Below, in pieces: positions 16,396 through 27,600 of a stretch of 64,000 nt of DNA. The notes under the pieces are model-generated. The model saw nothing but the letters and a program-made list of their open reading frames with translations. It made no database searches and was not told the DNA's origin. The stretch covers positions 11,802,501 to 11,866,500 of the forward strand of contig JALGPY010000014.1 of NCBI GenBank assembly GCA_023055425.1, in the 5' to 3' direction. Position numbers and translations under genes: made by a program. Positions within the stretch are counted from its first letter, which is position 1; every line of letters starts with the position of its first letter. The DNA comes from Linanthus parryae. Its lineage: Eukaryota; Streptophyta; Magnoliopsida; Ericales; Polemoniaceae.

Positions 16396-19300
16396 TTACT
16401 CCAAATCCAAACTCTTTTTCATTGACTCGTAAACTAGATATGTAATGCTCGCAGAAGGAACGACTTTGAGAAGGTTAGGGAATATCCCCTTATAGAGACC
16501 TCTGTACCCTTCACGATGAATGGTTCTTCTGAATGCATCGGACATTCCTTTGTATGCTGCATCTGAGCCAGACCGCTGGGCTTGCATCCTGAAAGAAGAT
16601 TCAATTCAGCTTCAAAGAAGATAACCCATAACAACATAACCCCAGTGACCATTTCAGAATTTGGAATACTACACTCACTAGCCACAGCAGAAATGAGTTA
16701 CTAACTACACAATCCATTCCTAAAGTAAGAACTTAAAAGAATTGCCCAAAAAAATTGTATTTCAAGATATCGTCGAGGTTTGTGCAATAAATAGGACGAA
16801 GCAAAAAGTTGAGTGTTGGTCAGAGCAAGCCGCCCTCTTGGATTTCCAGGCATAATCAGAAGAAGCTTGTCTGCTAGACAGGCCTTCTTTCTTATTTTTA
16901 CAATTCGATAGGTCAGAGAAGCAAGGGGGACTTCTCATATTTATAATCTTTTCTGCAGTGTCTCTGTTTACTATTGTCATCTACTTTCTTGATAGGTCAA
17001 AGAAGCGTGAGCAGGCACAGTTGCACCTAGAAAAAAGCCCCAACACTTTGGCTTAGTGGGGATGAGGAACGATGGGTAATAAAATGAGAAGTTATGGAGA
17101 GAGTGAGAACTGATTTTTCTTTTTAGATTTGAGAATGATAGGTACTAAAACGAGAGATAACGACACATTCATTTGGTTTCAGACAAATTGGGGAAAGTTG
17201 ATCTCTGATTCCAGCTAAACTAGGAAAAGGGTTGTTGAGTTAAGTTGGGTATTGTGTGCTAAACTTTGACAGAGTTTATCATCTTTTAAATTATACAGCA
17301 TCAACTGTTACTAAAAATTCTCTCAGTATCTGTAGTTGTGAATCATAAAACTTAGAGAAATTGTATGGTAATTAGGAGGTGATCAGATACATGATCTTTC
17401 TACAAATGTATAGCTCTTTATGCGGAGTACTAATTATAAAACCTGAGGAGAATGTAACCCCTTTGAGACCCTACAAGGATCCCTGAGCTGCCAACTATGA
17501 TTTACCTTGTTCTGATGACTTGCAACGGGTAGACACACGTTGCACCAAGAGCTCCAGAGATTGTCCCACAGCCAAGTTGAACAAGGGGGCCAGGATCTAA
17601 ACAAAATGTACAAATTCAGAATACTGGACCAAATATATCATGGTTAAAGAGAATTGGAAGAATGGTTAATGTTGGATGAAAGGGAATCTTACCGCCGTCA
17701 TGAATAACATACTTTCTAGACAAATCTTTCAATGTTTCATATGCAGCAAGATCAATCCCAGCATAAGGAATTATCCCCAGTAGAGAGGGAATGAGCCCCC
17801 TGTAGAAAGCCCGTGGCCCCTCCTGAAACAATATATCCTTGGAAAGGGTTCCAAGATTCGGAATTTTTCCAGCCTCACAAGTCTGCAACCGGGTCTTTAC
17901 GAGATCCATTGGATAAATAGCAGTTTGTGCCACAGCACCAGCTAAACCACCAGCTACAAGTCTCCCAGAAGCACCAATATCTGCCTTCTCTTGACCTCTA
18001 GCATGCACGATAACGCCTTTCAGCAGTTCATACGTGTAGAACCTAATAGCACTTTCAGGTGCTACTTTCAGCACATTTAATCCATTTCCTCGGAAAAAAC
18101 CCAATAAACCTTCCCTTGCAATGTCCTTTACTGCGGGTATTATACGGGCTTTTTTGGTTTGAACTTGGAGAACAACCTTCAAACGATCAAGAGGAGCAGT
18201 GGCAGTGCGAGATGCAGCTCCTGCTACTCCTCCAGCAATGAGATACCTACTGGCATGAACATGCTTACTGATGCCTTCAGGAAGAACAGTTTGTTCGCCA
18301 ATATCCACAAGACACGCTCTTTCCCAGTAATGGTAGATGTTTTCAATCGTTGCCTCGTGCGGATAGAGTAGAAGAAAATCCCTCCATTCTTCGAAGGTAA
18401 TTACCCCATTATTATCTTTATCCACACGTTCAACAAAACGAGCAAGTTCCTCGTCATCAATTTGAATCCCTACAAAAGAGAGACTGCTGTGGCTTATTGA
18501 ACGAAAAATGGTGACAGAAATGGAAACCATCGATCAATCCATACAATAATCGTGTATCCATCTCTTACAAGACCACACAAAAAATTCAGGGCCACAAAAC
18601 CAACTAGTAAGATGACTATGCAAAATTGCAAACATTCTAGCATGATAACAATAGGAAGCAACACAAATATACCGATAAAATACATAAAAATGTTGCAGGG
18701 TGAAAGGGTAACTGCTAATGAAGTTTGACTCATTTCACTCATCGACAACCTGAGGCCTTAATCTAAATTAGTGGTGAAATCCAAAACCAACTCGTGACCA
18801 GAACTTGTGGGTGGAGTAAAACTGAAAAAGCTATGAGGCCACCCTTGCCCATGATGGTCTTTGTTATAACTGTCAAGACAATGGTTCAGGGTTCAAGGGA
18901 TCGTACAAGCATGATGAAGAAGAGAAAGAGGTTAAACTGAAAAGATGTAATTCGTATGATATTTTGTTAACGTGGACAATAAATAAGTGCACACAATGTG
19001 CGCCTGTGTGTGTGGAGAATGAGATCAAATGAGAAGGTTCTTTTGCAAAAAATATGTTGCAATTCGCTCGTACCACAAGGAACCCAGGACATGGTATATT
19101 TTCCATTCCAGAAAAATGAACAGGGTGATCCAGAATAATCCATTATAAAGGTATTGACAAGATTAAGGCAAGAAACGAATCAATGGTGTTCTTAAGACCA
19201 GATAAAAACATTCGGCTCCTACCAAGCTTTCTATAAAAGCTGGCCTTGTGACCCCCCGTCTTATTGTTCTTCAGGTGGTCATACATCAGTAATTTTGTGG

Positions 19301-22147
19301 GTGCATTTGGTAGTTGTGCTGGGAGAGGTTAATAAAAAAGGGGATCCTGCTATGTTTGTAAAGCCAGACAAGCATATTACACTCCCAATAAGCTATCCAA
19401 ATAAGCCCATGTCACCTTACTGTTTTGGATGGTAGAGAATTCAGAGGAAAAAAAAGACTTACTTTCCCCGTCTTGGTCAGGGAATACGTCAGATCCCAAT
19501 ATGAGAAAGGCCACTGGGGAAATCATGTACTGGAAAATAATTTAATCTAGAGAGAGGCTGTAAATTTAATCTAGAACGCCTGTTCTGTTTGATGCTAGCT
19601 TGATACTTAGCGGCTACACACACATCATTCCTAACAGTTAGTGGCTTAAATAGTTGAATGAAACAAAAAAACGTTTCAGATCAACAAAGAAACCAACCGA
19701 GATTCCTTGGATCATAGAACTCGCGGAGAGAAATAAAACCTCGATAAATTAATAATTTATTAATTTAAAGGGGTTTTACGTATGATCAATAAATTTCGAA
19801 GGCCAATGTACTGGTTACAATGTATATTAGTTAGAGATGAAAAATAAATTACAAAAATAAATTGCTTTGGATCTGTAAAATTCGTTTGGCAGAATCCAAC
19901 CGGCTCAAGTGATTTAAATGATGTAAATTCTGGAGAAGACCTTCGTGAGCTTGAGAACTTGATTACGGGTATGCATTATCGGGACAAAATAGATGTGAAT
20001 CACTTGCTAGATTATCCTGGTGAAAATTACAAGGTTAATAGCAGTGAAGAAATTGTGGCAGATACCGTTCAAAATCCGATCGATGACGAAGTTGAGGACT
20101 ATTCAATATCTCTTGCAAACTCTTAAGTGCAATGAGGAGATTTAAACATGAACTCAATAAAGATTTGACGTTCTACAAAAAATAAGTGACTATTGATTCA
20201 TTTTTCCTAGACAATCTTAGAATTTGGAATCTTTTAGTTACTATTAATTTATAGTTTTGTTGGGACCAATATATATACACTGAGATTTCAAAAAAGTTAT
20301 TATTTCATCGATTGGGTCCAATTTTGTACTGGTCCCAAGTTGGGACTGGACAAATTATTAATTTTATCGAGGTTATTAATTTACCGAGTATTAATTTATA
20401 GAGGTTTTACTGTACTCCTTAGTCCTTGCGTATACATGATCAGAAAGTTCCGGGAATTACTTAGTCTGATGCAGTGATGCTTAAATAAAGGGGATACACA
20501 CAAAAACATAGTCGACCCTGGCTAAATCAACCTCCAGTCTTTCTTGTCAACCAAATAATCATATTCCTAGTTCGTCAGTTCAAAAGGCTTCAACACTAAC
20601 CATATAGATTACACAAAATCACTATCAAACCTCCAACATTAGGCTTCACAATCCTTCATAGTCAGAATTTCTCTGGAAACACATTGTTACCCAACCCCAG
20701 ATGAGGATGAAGAAGCAGAGATCTAATATGCTATCATCAAATTTTCAACGGACTACCTTTCTCAAAGATATGTGAATGAAGGAGCCCATAATATCTAGAA
20801 CATTGTCATTAAAAATATGGGGAAAAAGTTGTGTTTGACAGCAAACCTAAAACCTATCGTCACAAACCTTCTACCAATCCTTAACTGTTTTTGGCGATAT
20901 ATAGCCAGACATTCACGATAAACCATACGGTCAGATCAGTATGTGTATTCCTGAACTGCTAGTACGTGACAATTTAAATGAAAGATACAATCCTGTTGAC
21001 TGAAATCGGTATGATCCATGGCATGATATTTACTGACTCAGCTACTTAAAACTTGGATACAGACTAAGCGTTGGCAAGATCACAGAATTTGTTGAGTAGA
21101 AAGGTCATAGCATATATAACTCCCAAGATTTACATGGAAACAGGAAACTAAAAAAAGAGAAAGGATTTACATGGATGAAAATTTGAAAAGAGAACAAAAG
21201 AAAAATGTCTGTCAGCAATTTGCAACATTTAATAACTTTTTAGTATGATTTATGATCCTTAATTATTCACTAAAGTACATGCAGGTAAAAGTAATAGACC
21301 GTGAAAGAACTGTGATTTCCTTTCTAAGTTCCTTGCCGTGTTGGCCTTCCCTGGTAAACCTAGATTTTAAAGATTGGTGCTCTCAACCTGGACAATAAAA
21401 ATTCGCGAAGCCTCTTGCAAGAGACAAATAACAGTCAGAGACCAGACAATTTAGCCAACTCGTGAAAGGACTCTGCAGAAGGCTCCAAAAGTTGTAGCTG
21501 GTGTCCCCATACGTTACTATCATCCTACAAGAAAATGAAATGCTACTAGGCAGTCGTGTGGCAGAAGTCTAGAACTCTAAGAGCAATACAGTTGTCGAAT
21601 TTACTCAACACTTCAATATAAAGCTCACTACAATTCACACAAGATAAAAACATGTATAGAAGAAATGCAAGAATGCACTACACAAGTAAGCAAAAAGAAA
21701 GACTAATAGCATTCGTTTTAGATTTTTACCTGCACTAACAAGTGCATCCAAAAGCTCCTCTGGCAAAATGCACCCGTTGTGCTTCACATCAATTGCTTGG
21801 AAAATTCGGTAAAGCTCAAGCTCTTTATCATCCATATACCTGCGGAACTCTTGGTAATCAACGCGACCGTCTTTATTAGCATCACAAGCATTTAAAAGGT
21901 CCTTCCCATATTTGTAACCCGACGGTATGTTGAGTGCAGACAGTCCACCTTCAATCTGCTTAAACTCGAAATACCCGGTGTTCTCAACATCAAAGAAACT
22001 AAATAAACTCCTGATTCTCTCCTCCCTTTGTTCCTTCGTTTCTTGCAGCGCCAAAAGGACATGATCCATCGACACCGGCCCCGGCTTCTTCACCGGATTG
22101 CACCCCTGGCAACTCTTTCCCTTTCCACTTTTCGCCTTTCCTTCCAT
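16396..22147 (-). CDS. APC: Calcium-dependent mitochondrial ATP-Mg/phosphate carrier (SCaMC/APC type)
   Basis: This is an inner-mitochondrial-membrane carrier that exchanges ATP-Mg or ADP for phosphate when calcium rises. The exons on the minus strand are 22147-21730, 18469-17693, 17596-17506 and 16588-16396. They join in frame to 1479 nt, 492 residues, which is normal for the family (about 470-500). The ATG at 22147 is chosen; four codons upstream there is only a GTG. EF-hand loops: D53-Q64 (last position Gln, not Glu), D89-E100 (canonical), D120-E131 (degenerate) and D156-E167 (canonical, spanning the exon 1/2 junction region). Three carrier repeats follow, with signatures PLDRLK, PMDLVK and PLQVIR. 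The third departs from the acidic consensus, as is usual in this family. All splice sites are GT-AG. Intron 1 (3.26 kb) contains a pogo-like element. The gene looks fully intact. Confidence 0.95.
19731..20412 (+). mobile_element. pogo/Lemi1-Emigrant-like DNA element in carrier intron 1
   Basis: The right end reverse complemented reads CAGTAAAACCTCTATAAATT, the terminus I recall for Emigrant/Lemi1 pogo-type elements. It is followed by TA (20413-20414). The left end AAATAAAACCTCGATAAATT is a decayed match. The interior holds the 3' part of a transposase frame (19869-20126). It lies antisense to the host gene and away from its splice sites. Confidence 0.75.
19869..20126 (+). pseudogene. pogo-like transposase, C-terminal remnant (85 codons)
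   Basis: The frame is open from GGATCT at 19869 to TAA at 20124-20126. It contains [24 protein letters not shown] sequence and an acidic tail. This resembles the region after the DDE domain in plant pogo/Tigger-type transposases (a short helix, then a 'DYPGE' acidic segment). The DNA-binding and catalytic domains are missing. It has no usable start codon, so it is a dead fragment. Confidence 0.6.
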
Positions 22148-22189
22148 TTTAACTAACACAAACCACCACCACCACTAACCTAATTTTTT

Positions 22190-22605
22190 CAGCTGCTTCT
22201 ACTAGGTGTATATATTTTGCAAATCAAAATTCCACAAAATCGAAATGCCTAAAGCTAAACAGTGAGAGCAAGCATCATAACAACATAGCTTTCTCAGTGT
22301 AAATCAGGATTGTGATGATGCTTAATCTGGATTTTGACCTCGAAATCTATTAGGTAGATGATGCAAAAGCTCTAATCACAGACAGTAGATGTAACTCAGC
22401 TGCTTTTACTAGGCGTATATTTTTGCAAATAATCAAAATTCCACAAAAATTGAAACGGCTAAACCTAACAACATAGCGTTCTCAGCGTAATCAGTATCGT
22501 GATGATGCTTAATCTGGAATTTGACCTAGAAATCTATTAGGTAGATGATTCAATAACTCTAAGAGACGAGTAATCAATCGCAAACAGTAGATTTAACTCA
22601 GCGAA
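22190..22605. repeat. 207-bp tandem duplication upstream of carrier gene
   Basis: Copies at about 22190-22396 and 22397-22605 share AGCTGCTT, TACTAGG, CAAAATTCCACAAAA, GTGATGATGCTTAATCTGGA and GAAATCTATTAGGTAGATGAT. They begin about 45 bp upstream of the carrier start codon, so they lie in its 5' leader, a leader intron or the promoter. The copies differ by small indels and substitutions, which shows some age. Confidence 0.8.
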
Positions 22606-23060
22606 TCGAAATCAGTAAATTGACGACGACGACGACGACGAAGAGAAGTGAAATTCTGAGACGAATGAAGTCGAGAATAGAGAGAGAGAGAGAGAGAGAA
22701 GCGAACCGGCGAGGGGAGAGAGTAGGTCGTCGGAGAGAGACGTCGGAGAAGAGAATGTCGACTACCTACCCCCTCACAGATCAGAGAATTGGCGTGACGA
22801 CGGCAGATAACGACGACGTTTAAGAGTTGGAGGATGTTGTGGAATCAAAGCGTCGTCAGATCGTCGCCGGAGAGGACATTGCGGCCGGAATCGGCCGTCG
22901 GAAGAGAAGAATCGCCGGAATCAATGGCCATAGAGAGATTAGAGATGAGAGAGAAGGGGATGGTGATGATGAAGAGGACAGTAGTGTTGGCAAAAAATGT
23001 GTGTTATTCTTTTTTTTTTTTTGATTAATTCGGAATAAAGAAATGTGTGTGTTATTCGAG
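22606..23060 (-). promoter_or_regulatory. Probable 5' leader/promoter of the carrier gene
   Basis: On the minus strand this is CT- and CGTC-rich, including (CGT)n at about 22621-22641 and (CT)n at about 22680-22699. That is typical of plant 5' leaders. Plus-strand frames here (22620-23028) are shadows of these repeats. No clear TATA box was fixed. If this is the leader, the duplicated block at 22190-22605 may be a leader intron. Confidence 0.4.
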
Positions 23061-23410
23061 GGAAAGAAAAAATATCACGCTGACAGCGCCGAATAATTGC
23101 GCATTCCATTTGGAAAAAGGCGAATAAATCAATTTTTGCACATTTTTTCCTTTATTATTTTGTTGACAGCATCAATGCGATTCTCTCCAAGAAAGAATAT
23201 TATAATACTACTACTAATATTTTTTGTTTACTTATTTATTTTATTGTTCTCCTTTTTGTAATTTTTCATCCCAGGAATATTCCTTTTTAGCGTTGGAACA
23301 AAGTCGCGGTGCTCAACGATGAAATTGTCACTAGAATATGCATGTTTGGTATGAAATGAACTCATTTTGAAACAGAGAATACAAGTATTAGTTTATGGCT
23401 TTGAAACTAG

Positions 23411-23756
23411 GGCCCTATTTTCTTTGTCTAAAATTAAATGATTTTTATTTATAAAAAATGGTTTAATTTTTTTTGGAAAAAAAAATCTAATTTACTCATT
23501 TTCGTTACAATTTAAGTTACGTAACTTTTTTACCTTATTATAAGAGATTAAGAAAATTTAGTTTTTTACAACTTCAACTTTTCTTATTTTTTTACTCCTT
23601 AAATCTACTTTTTATGAGCTAAAATAGAAAATAAGTAAACAACCCTTTTTAAAAAAAAATTGCCTACAACTTTCTAGAAAATTTAACAAAGTCAAAGTAA
23701 GCAAATTTTTTATCTTTTCCTAAAAAGTACATAAATTAGGCAAAGAAAACAGGGCC
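23411..23756. mobile_element. MITE, Harbinger/Tourist-like (346 bp)
   Basis: The left end GGCCCTATTTTCTTTGTCTAA and the right end reverse complemented GGCCCTGTTTTCTTTGCCTAA match in 19 of 21 bases. The flanking triplets are TAG (left) and TAA (right), close to the TWA duplication of Harbinger elements. The interior is AT-rich without coding capacity. Family assignment rests on TIR style only. Confidence 0.65.
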
Positions 23757-24353
23757 TAAGGCATCGAGTCTCGGGTATTAGCTTCTTGCAGGGCAGGCAT
23801 CAAGTCTTTGTTATTGGTATTGAGGACCACGTTCGCATTTTTATTCTTGTGTGAACCAGATGATATCAGTTAGAGTCTTAGAGACTAATCATTCCGGGGT
23901 GTAGAGACATTTAAAGTGGATTTCTCCTCTCACAATAAAGTCATTTTTCATACGCAAGTACTACAATTCAAACTATGTATCATCTGCCAGTAATTGTGCT
24001 CAAATTTTGTCGGTCTTCGGGCTTAGACTAAATATGGGTTAGGACAAGCCGTGTCAAGATACTTACCGAGCTTGTTCAGTAAAAAAACGGTAAACGAGGT
24101 CACGTAAAATAACTTCCAAGAAAGTGGTTGTTCTTGAGAATGGACTATTCTCAAGGGTTAAGAATTTCTGGCACACACTATTGACATGAGTACCAACCCC
24201 TCCAGAACAAATATGAGATAAAACCCAACTATTCAACTCAGTAGGTAATTTCACCTATATTTTCTTTCTACCATATGCTTCCTCGATTTCGGTAGAAACT
24301 TCCCACTTGACTTAGGCACAGGTCTTAAAAGATCTGATCAAATGACAACTTTA
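23757..24353. other. Intergenic; nothing recognised
   Basis: I see no gene, RNA or element that I can support in this stretch between the MITE and the 3' flank of gene A. Confidence 0.5.
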
Positions 24354-24591
24354 CCTCCAGCACCTACTATTTGGCTTTGTTCTCCTCTTTTTACACATGA
24401 CCGTGTTCTTTTCTCCACTTGAATAGATTCTTCAAGTAAACTCTATGCTCACTTGCTCAGTACCAAAACCTGATTCATGGCTCCTCAGTCTCCTAAAACA
24501 TAAACAATCCTTCACATCATACACAACAGGCAGAGACAGTTCATGCTCTTAGGAGTAACATACATAAGAATCAACATCAGGCAAACATAAG

Positions 24592-24595
<4 letters not shown>

Positions 24596-24637
<42 letters not shown>
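24596..24637. repeat. (GA)n microsatellite
   Basis: This is an uninterrupted GA run of about 20 units just 3' of the stop codon of gene A. The matching place in copy B (about 40242-40250) has only about four units, so it expanded after the duplication. Confidence 0.95.
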
Positions 24638-24639
<2 letters not shown>

Positions 24640-24671
24640 CTTAAGTTAACACAGTACATGAATCAACAACA

Positions 24672-27600
24672 TCAGGTAAGATAAGTCACACAGCTTTGTC
24701 TCAGGTTAGACCTTGCCCTGTCAAACTCGGCCTTGGCGACACCAAGTTCCTCTTCCTTCTGCTGTTGAATCTTTACCGCCGCATCCGCCTGAATAGACAC
24801 AATTTCAAAACTCACCTCAGATTCCCACTTATCTTTGCTTATCAGATCAAAACGAGTCCTGATCACCGCGTTCTCAGCCTTGCAACAGTCCAGTATCTCC
24901 TCAGCATGAGCCAGCAACTCCCTCAGCCTGGTCGCTTCCTTTTCCAGCTCTTCCAGATGCAGATTTGAAGCATTTAGATCGACCTGTGTCTCCGAATGAC
25001 GACGAGTTACTTCGTCTAACTTCTGTTTTTTGCATTTCTGCCTCTCAACAAGCTCAAAAGAGGTCTTGTCGCTGTTAACAGACTCTTCTGCTTCTGCCAG
25101 AGATTTCGCTTTGTTGATGAATTCGTCCACTATTTCTTTAAAGGGTTGGTATTGAACTGATAGACCTTCTAAGAGGTGGAAAGTAATAGCAGCCTCATCA
25201 GCTAAGAACTCGTGTTCGTGGAAATCAGTGGATTCTAGCTCTGACAGAAGTTCGTTCTGGAGCTGCATTGCAATCTTGTTTTGAAACCTCGAGACTTTCT
25301 CTGGCTTTTTACTTCCAGGTGAAACCTTGAGAAGAGGTCCTCCCGCTGATCCCTTCAATTGATTGCAAGTCAACTGGGGGGCATCTATGGGATCTAAATT
25401 AGGGAAAACACCTGTACAAGCAGAAAAGATGTTCAATTATGCCGCTGCCGTCGCAGTGAAACAAATGTCCATGTCCAGGTAGAAGTGTATGAAGTAAACA
25501 GCATAAAGCCCCCAACAGCGACTTAGGCACGAAGTAGTAGTCGAGAGTTGAATTTAATTATAGACAGGCTTCGTCAGTTTTCCCCACCTATCCGAAGCCA
25601 CCATATTTCTCTTCTCTAAATATTCTATAATAGAAAATAACTAAACCATCCTAAATATAATCCATGGGATAACCATAGAACGTGGCGTCAAAAGGGCGGT
25701 GCGGGGCTATTTGGGGGGGCTGGGCGGGTTCGAGTGGGGGGTCCGAATTTTATTAATAAAATTTTATATTTATTTTTTTAATATTACTATATATAAATGT
25801 ATCCACATCAATATTTTTTTTGAATGGGTTGACAAAATTACCCCAAAAATAGCTTTTTTTAATGGGTAAAATGGTCAATTACCTAGGATTTTTTGAAGCT
25901 GACCATTTAGGCAGGGGCCGGACCTGGCCCAGAGGGGGACGCGCTGAACCGGACCGGGTTGAGAGGGGCAGGGCGGGCCGGTTCCTCCGCACTAAAATCC
26001 TATCCGGGCGGGTTGCTGTCTTATTGAGGGGGTCCGGGGTAGGGCTGGGTTAGGGAGTGGACTGGGGCGGGTTAGGGGGAAAAGGGGACAAGACGCGACG
26101 GTTTGCACCGTGGGTCGGCCCCTTTGACACCAGAAACTATAGGCCTTGCTTGGGTAGGAGATATGAAAGAACGGGAAATGAGGTTTGATGGGATAAAAAG
26201 GTAAGATATGAAATTTGTGACCTGTGTCTGGGTGATGCAGGAGTCTTGGCAACCGAAAGGGTGGCTATTAGCAGGTAGTTATCCACTGGCCTAGGCTGGT
26301 GGAGAGCTTTCCAATTGTTAGGTGTCTTGATGGTTGAAAGTTCTACAGGTTAGTAGGCCCTTTACTTGTACCTCTTCATCTTCAGTCCCCCAGTCTGCAA
26401 TAGCAGGCTCAGAACACAGATGCACACATGGATTTGAGGACAAGGCAACCTACGGAGATAACTGCGGAAAATAGCAGCGATGATGAATGTTCCATCATGG
26501 TTAAAACAGGCGGGTTCGGGTTTTTATTGACCCGTTATAACCCGCCCAATAAAAAGAGTGATGTTAAACAGGTCGGGCAGGTTGGACCCATTGTACTTAT
26601 AACCCATTTATAAACGGGTTCAACCCGCCAATTTGACAGCTCTACTTCCATCTAACAACGTAAACAACCAACAGTTTCATCTATCCGCTAAACCAGGTTA
26701 TAACATTAACAAAACCAGTTGAAACTGCAATCGATATTGAATATACTATCACAGTTCGTCTTAAAACAATTTGATATCTAAGTAGGTTTGATCACACTTA
26801 CCACAAGGAGAGGGGGAAGGCTGAGCAAATTGTAGACCTTGAGAAGGCAAATATATAACCCTTCCACACCAACCCTTAAAGCCTAACTTCTGGAAGAGGG
26901 CAGTTGCTTCCAGATAATTATGAGACAATGGCACTGGCGAGATAGGTAGGTGAGTGGCTTCAGATGAGGACACTATGGAAGTATCTGCCACAACTAAAAG
27001 AAGATCAGGTTGGTAAACAGGATTAATTATTTAACAGCATATAATATACAGTCAAGACAGACCTCCCAATGATGATGAATCTTCAGCAAGAGCAATATCC
27101 CTCCAAAATTCCATTTGCCTAAGATGAACCCAATCTTCTGATGCCAAACTAACTCTTCGGAAACCAGTGATAGTTTCCTCGCAGACAAGGTTATCTACCA
27201 TGGCAATTGACAGTTGCTGGCATTTACTAGCGGAGCCAAGAGCCATATCATTGTCCTTTGGAGAACCATGCCGCAGGCGTTTATGCCTTCGCAAAGGCAT
27301 GTCTAGGGTGACTTCGTCCACCTCAACATTCAAAGATCCATGTGGATCAATCTGAACCCTTAAGTGCGCAATATCCCCATCCTCAACCACGTCACTGTCT
27401 GAAGGGCTACTGTTACCACTGTTCGTTATTGTAGACTGAGGAGAACTAATATTTCCATCGAGTTCAGGAAGATGAGCTTCAAGCAGTTCATCGGAAAGAT
27501 AGTTGTCATCTCCCTGTATAGAACTCGAGTTATGAGATGATTAGCCGAGATGAGATTTCAAAAAGAAATTAACCCAAGACATAATACTAAAGACAACATA

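Noticed and set aside
22620..23028. Arginine/glutamate-rich plus-strand proteins
   Set aside because: They are frames through (GAC)n and (GA)n repeats that fit better as the CT-rich 5' leader of the carrier gene on the minus strand.
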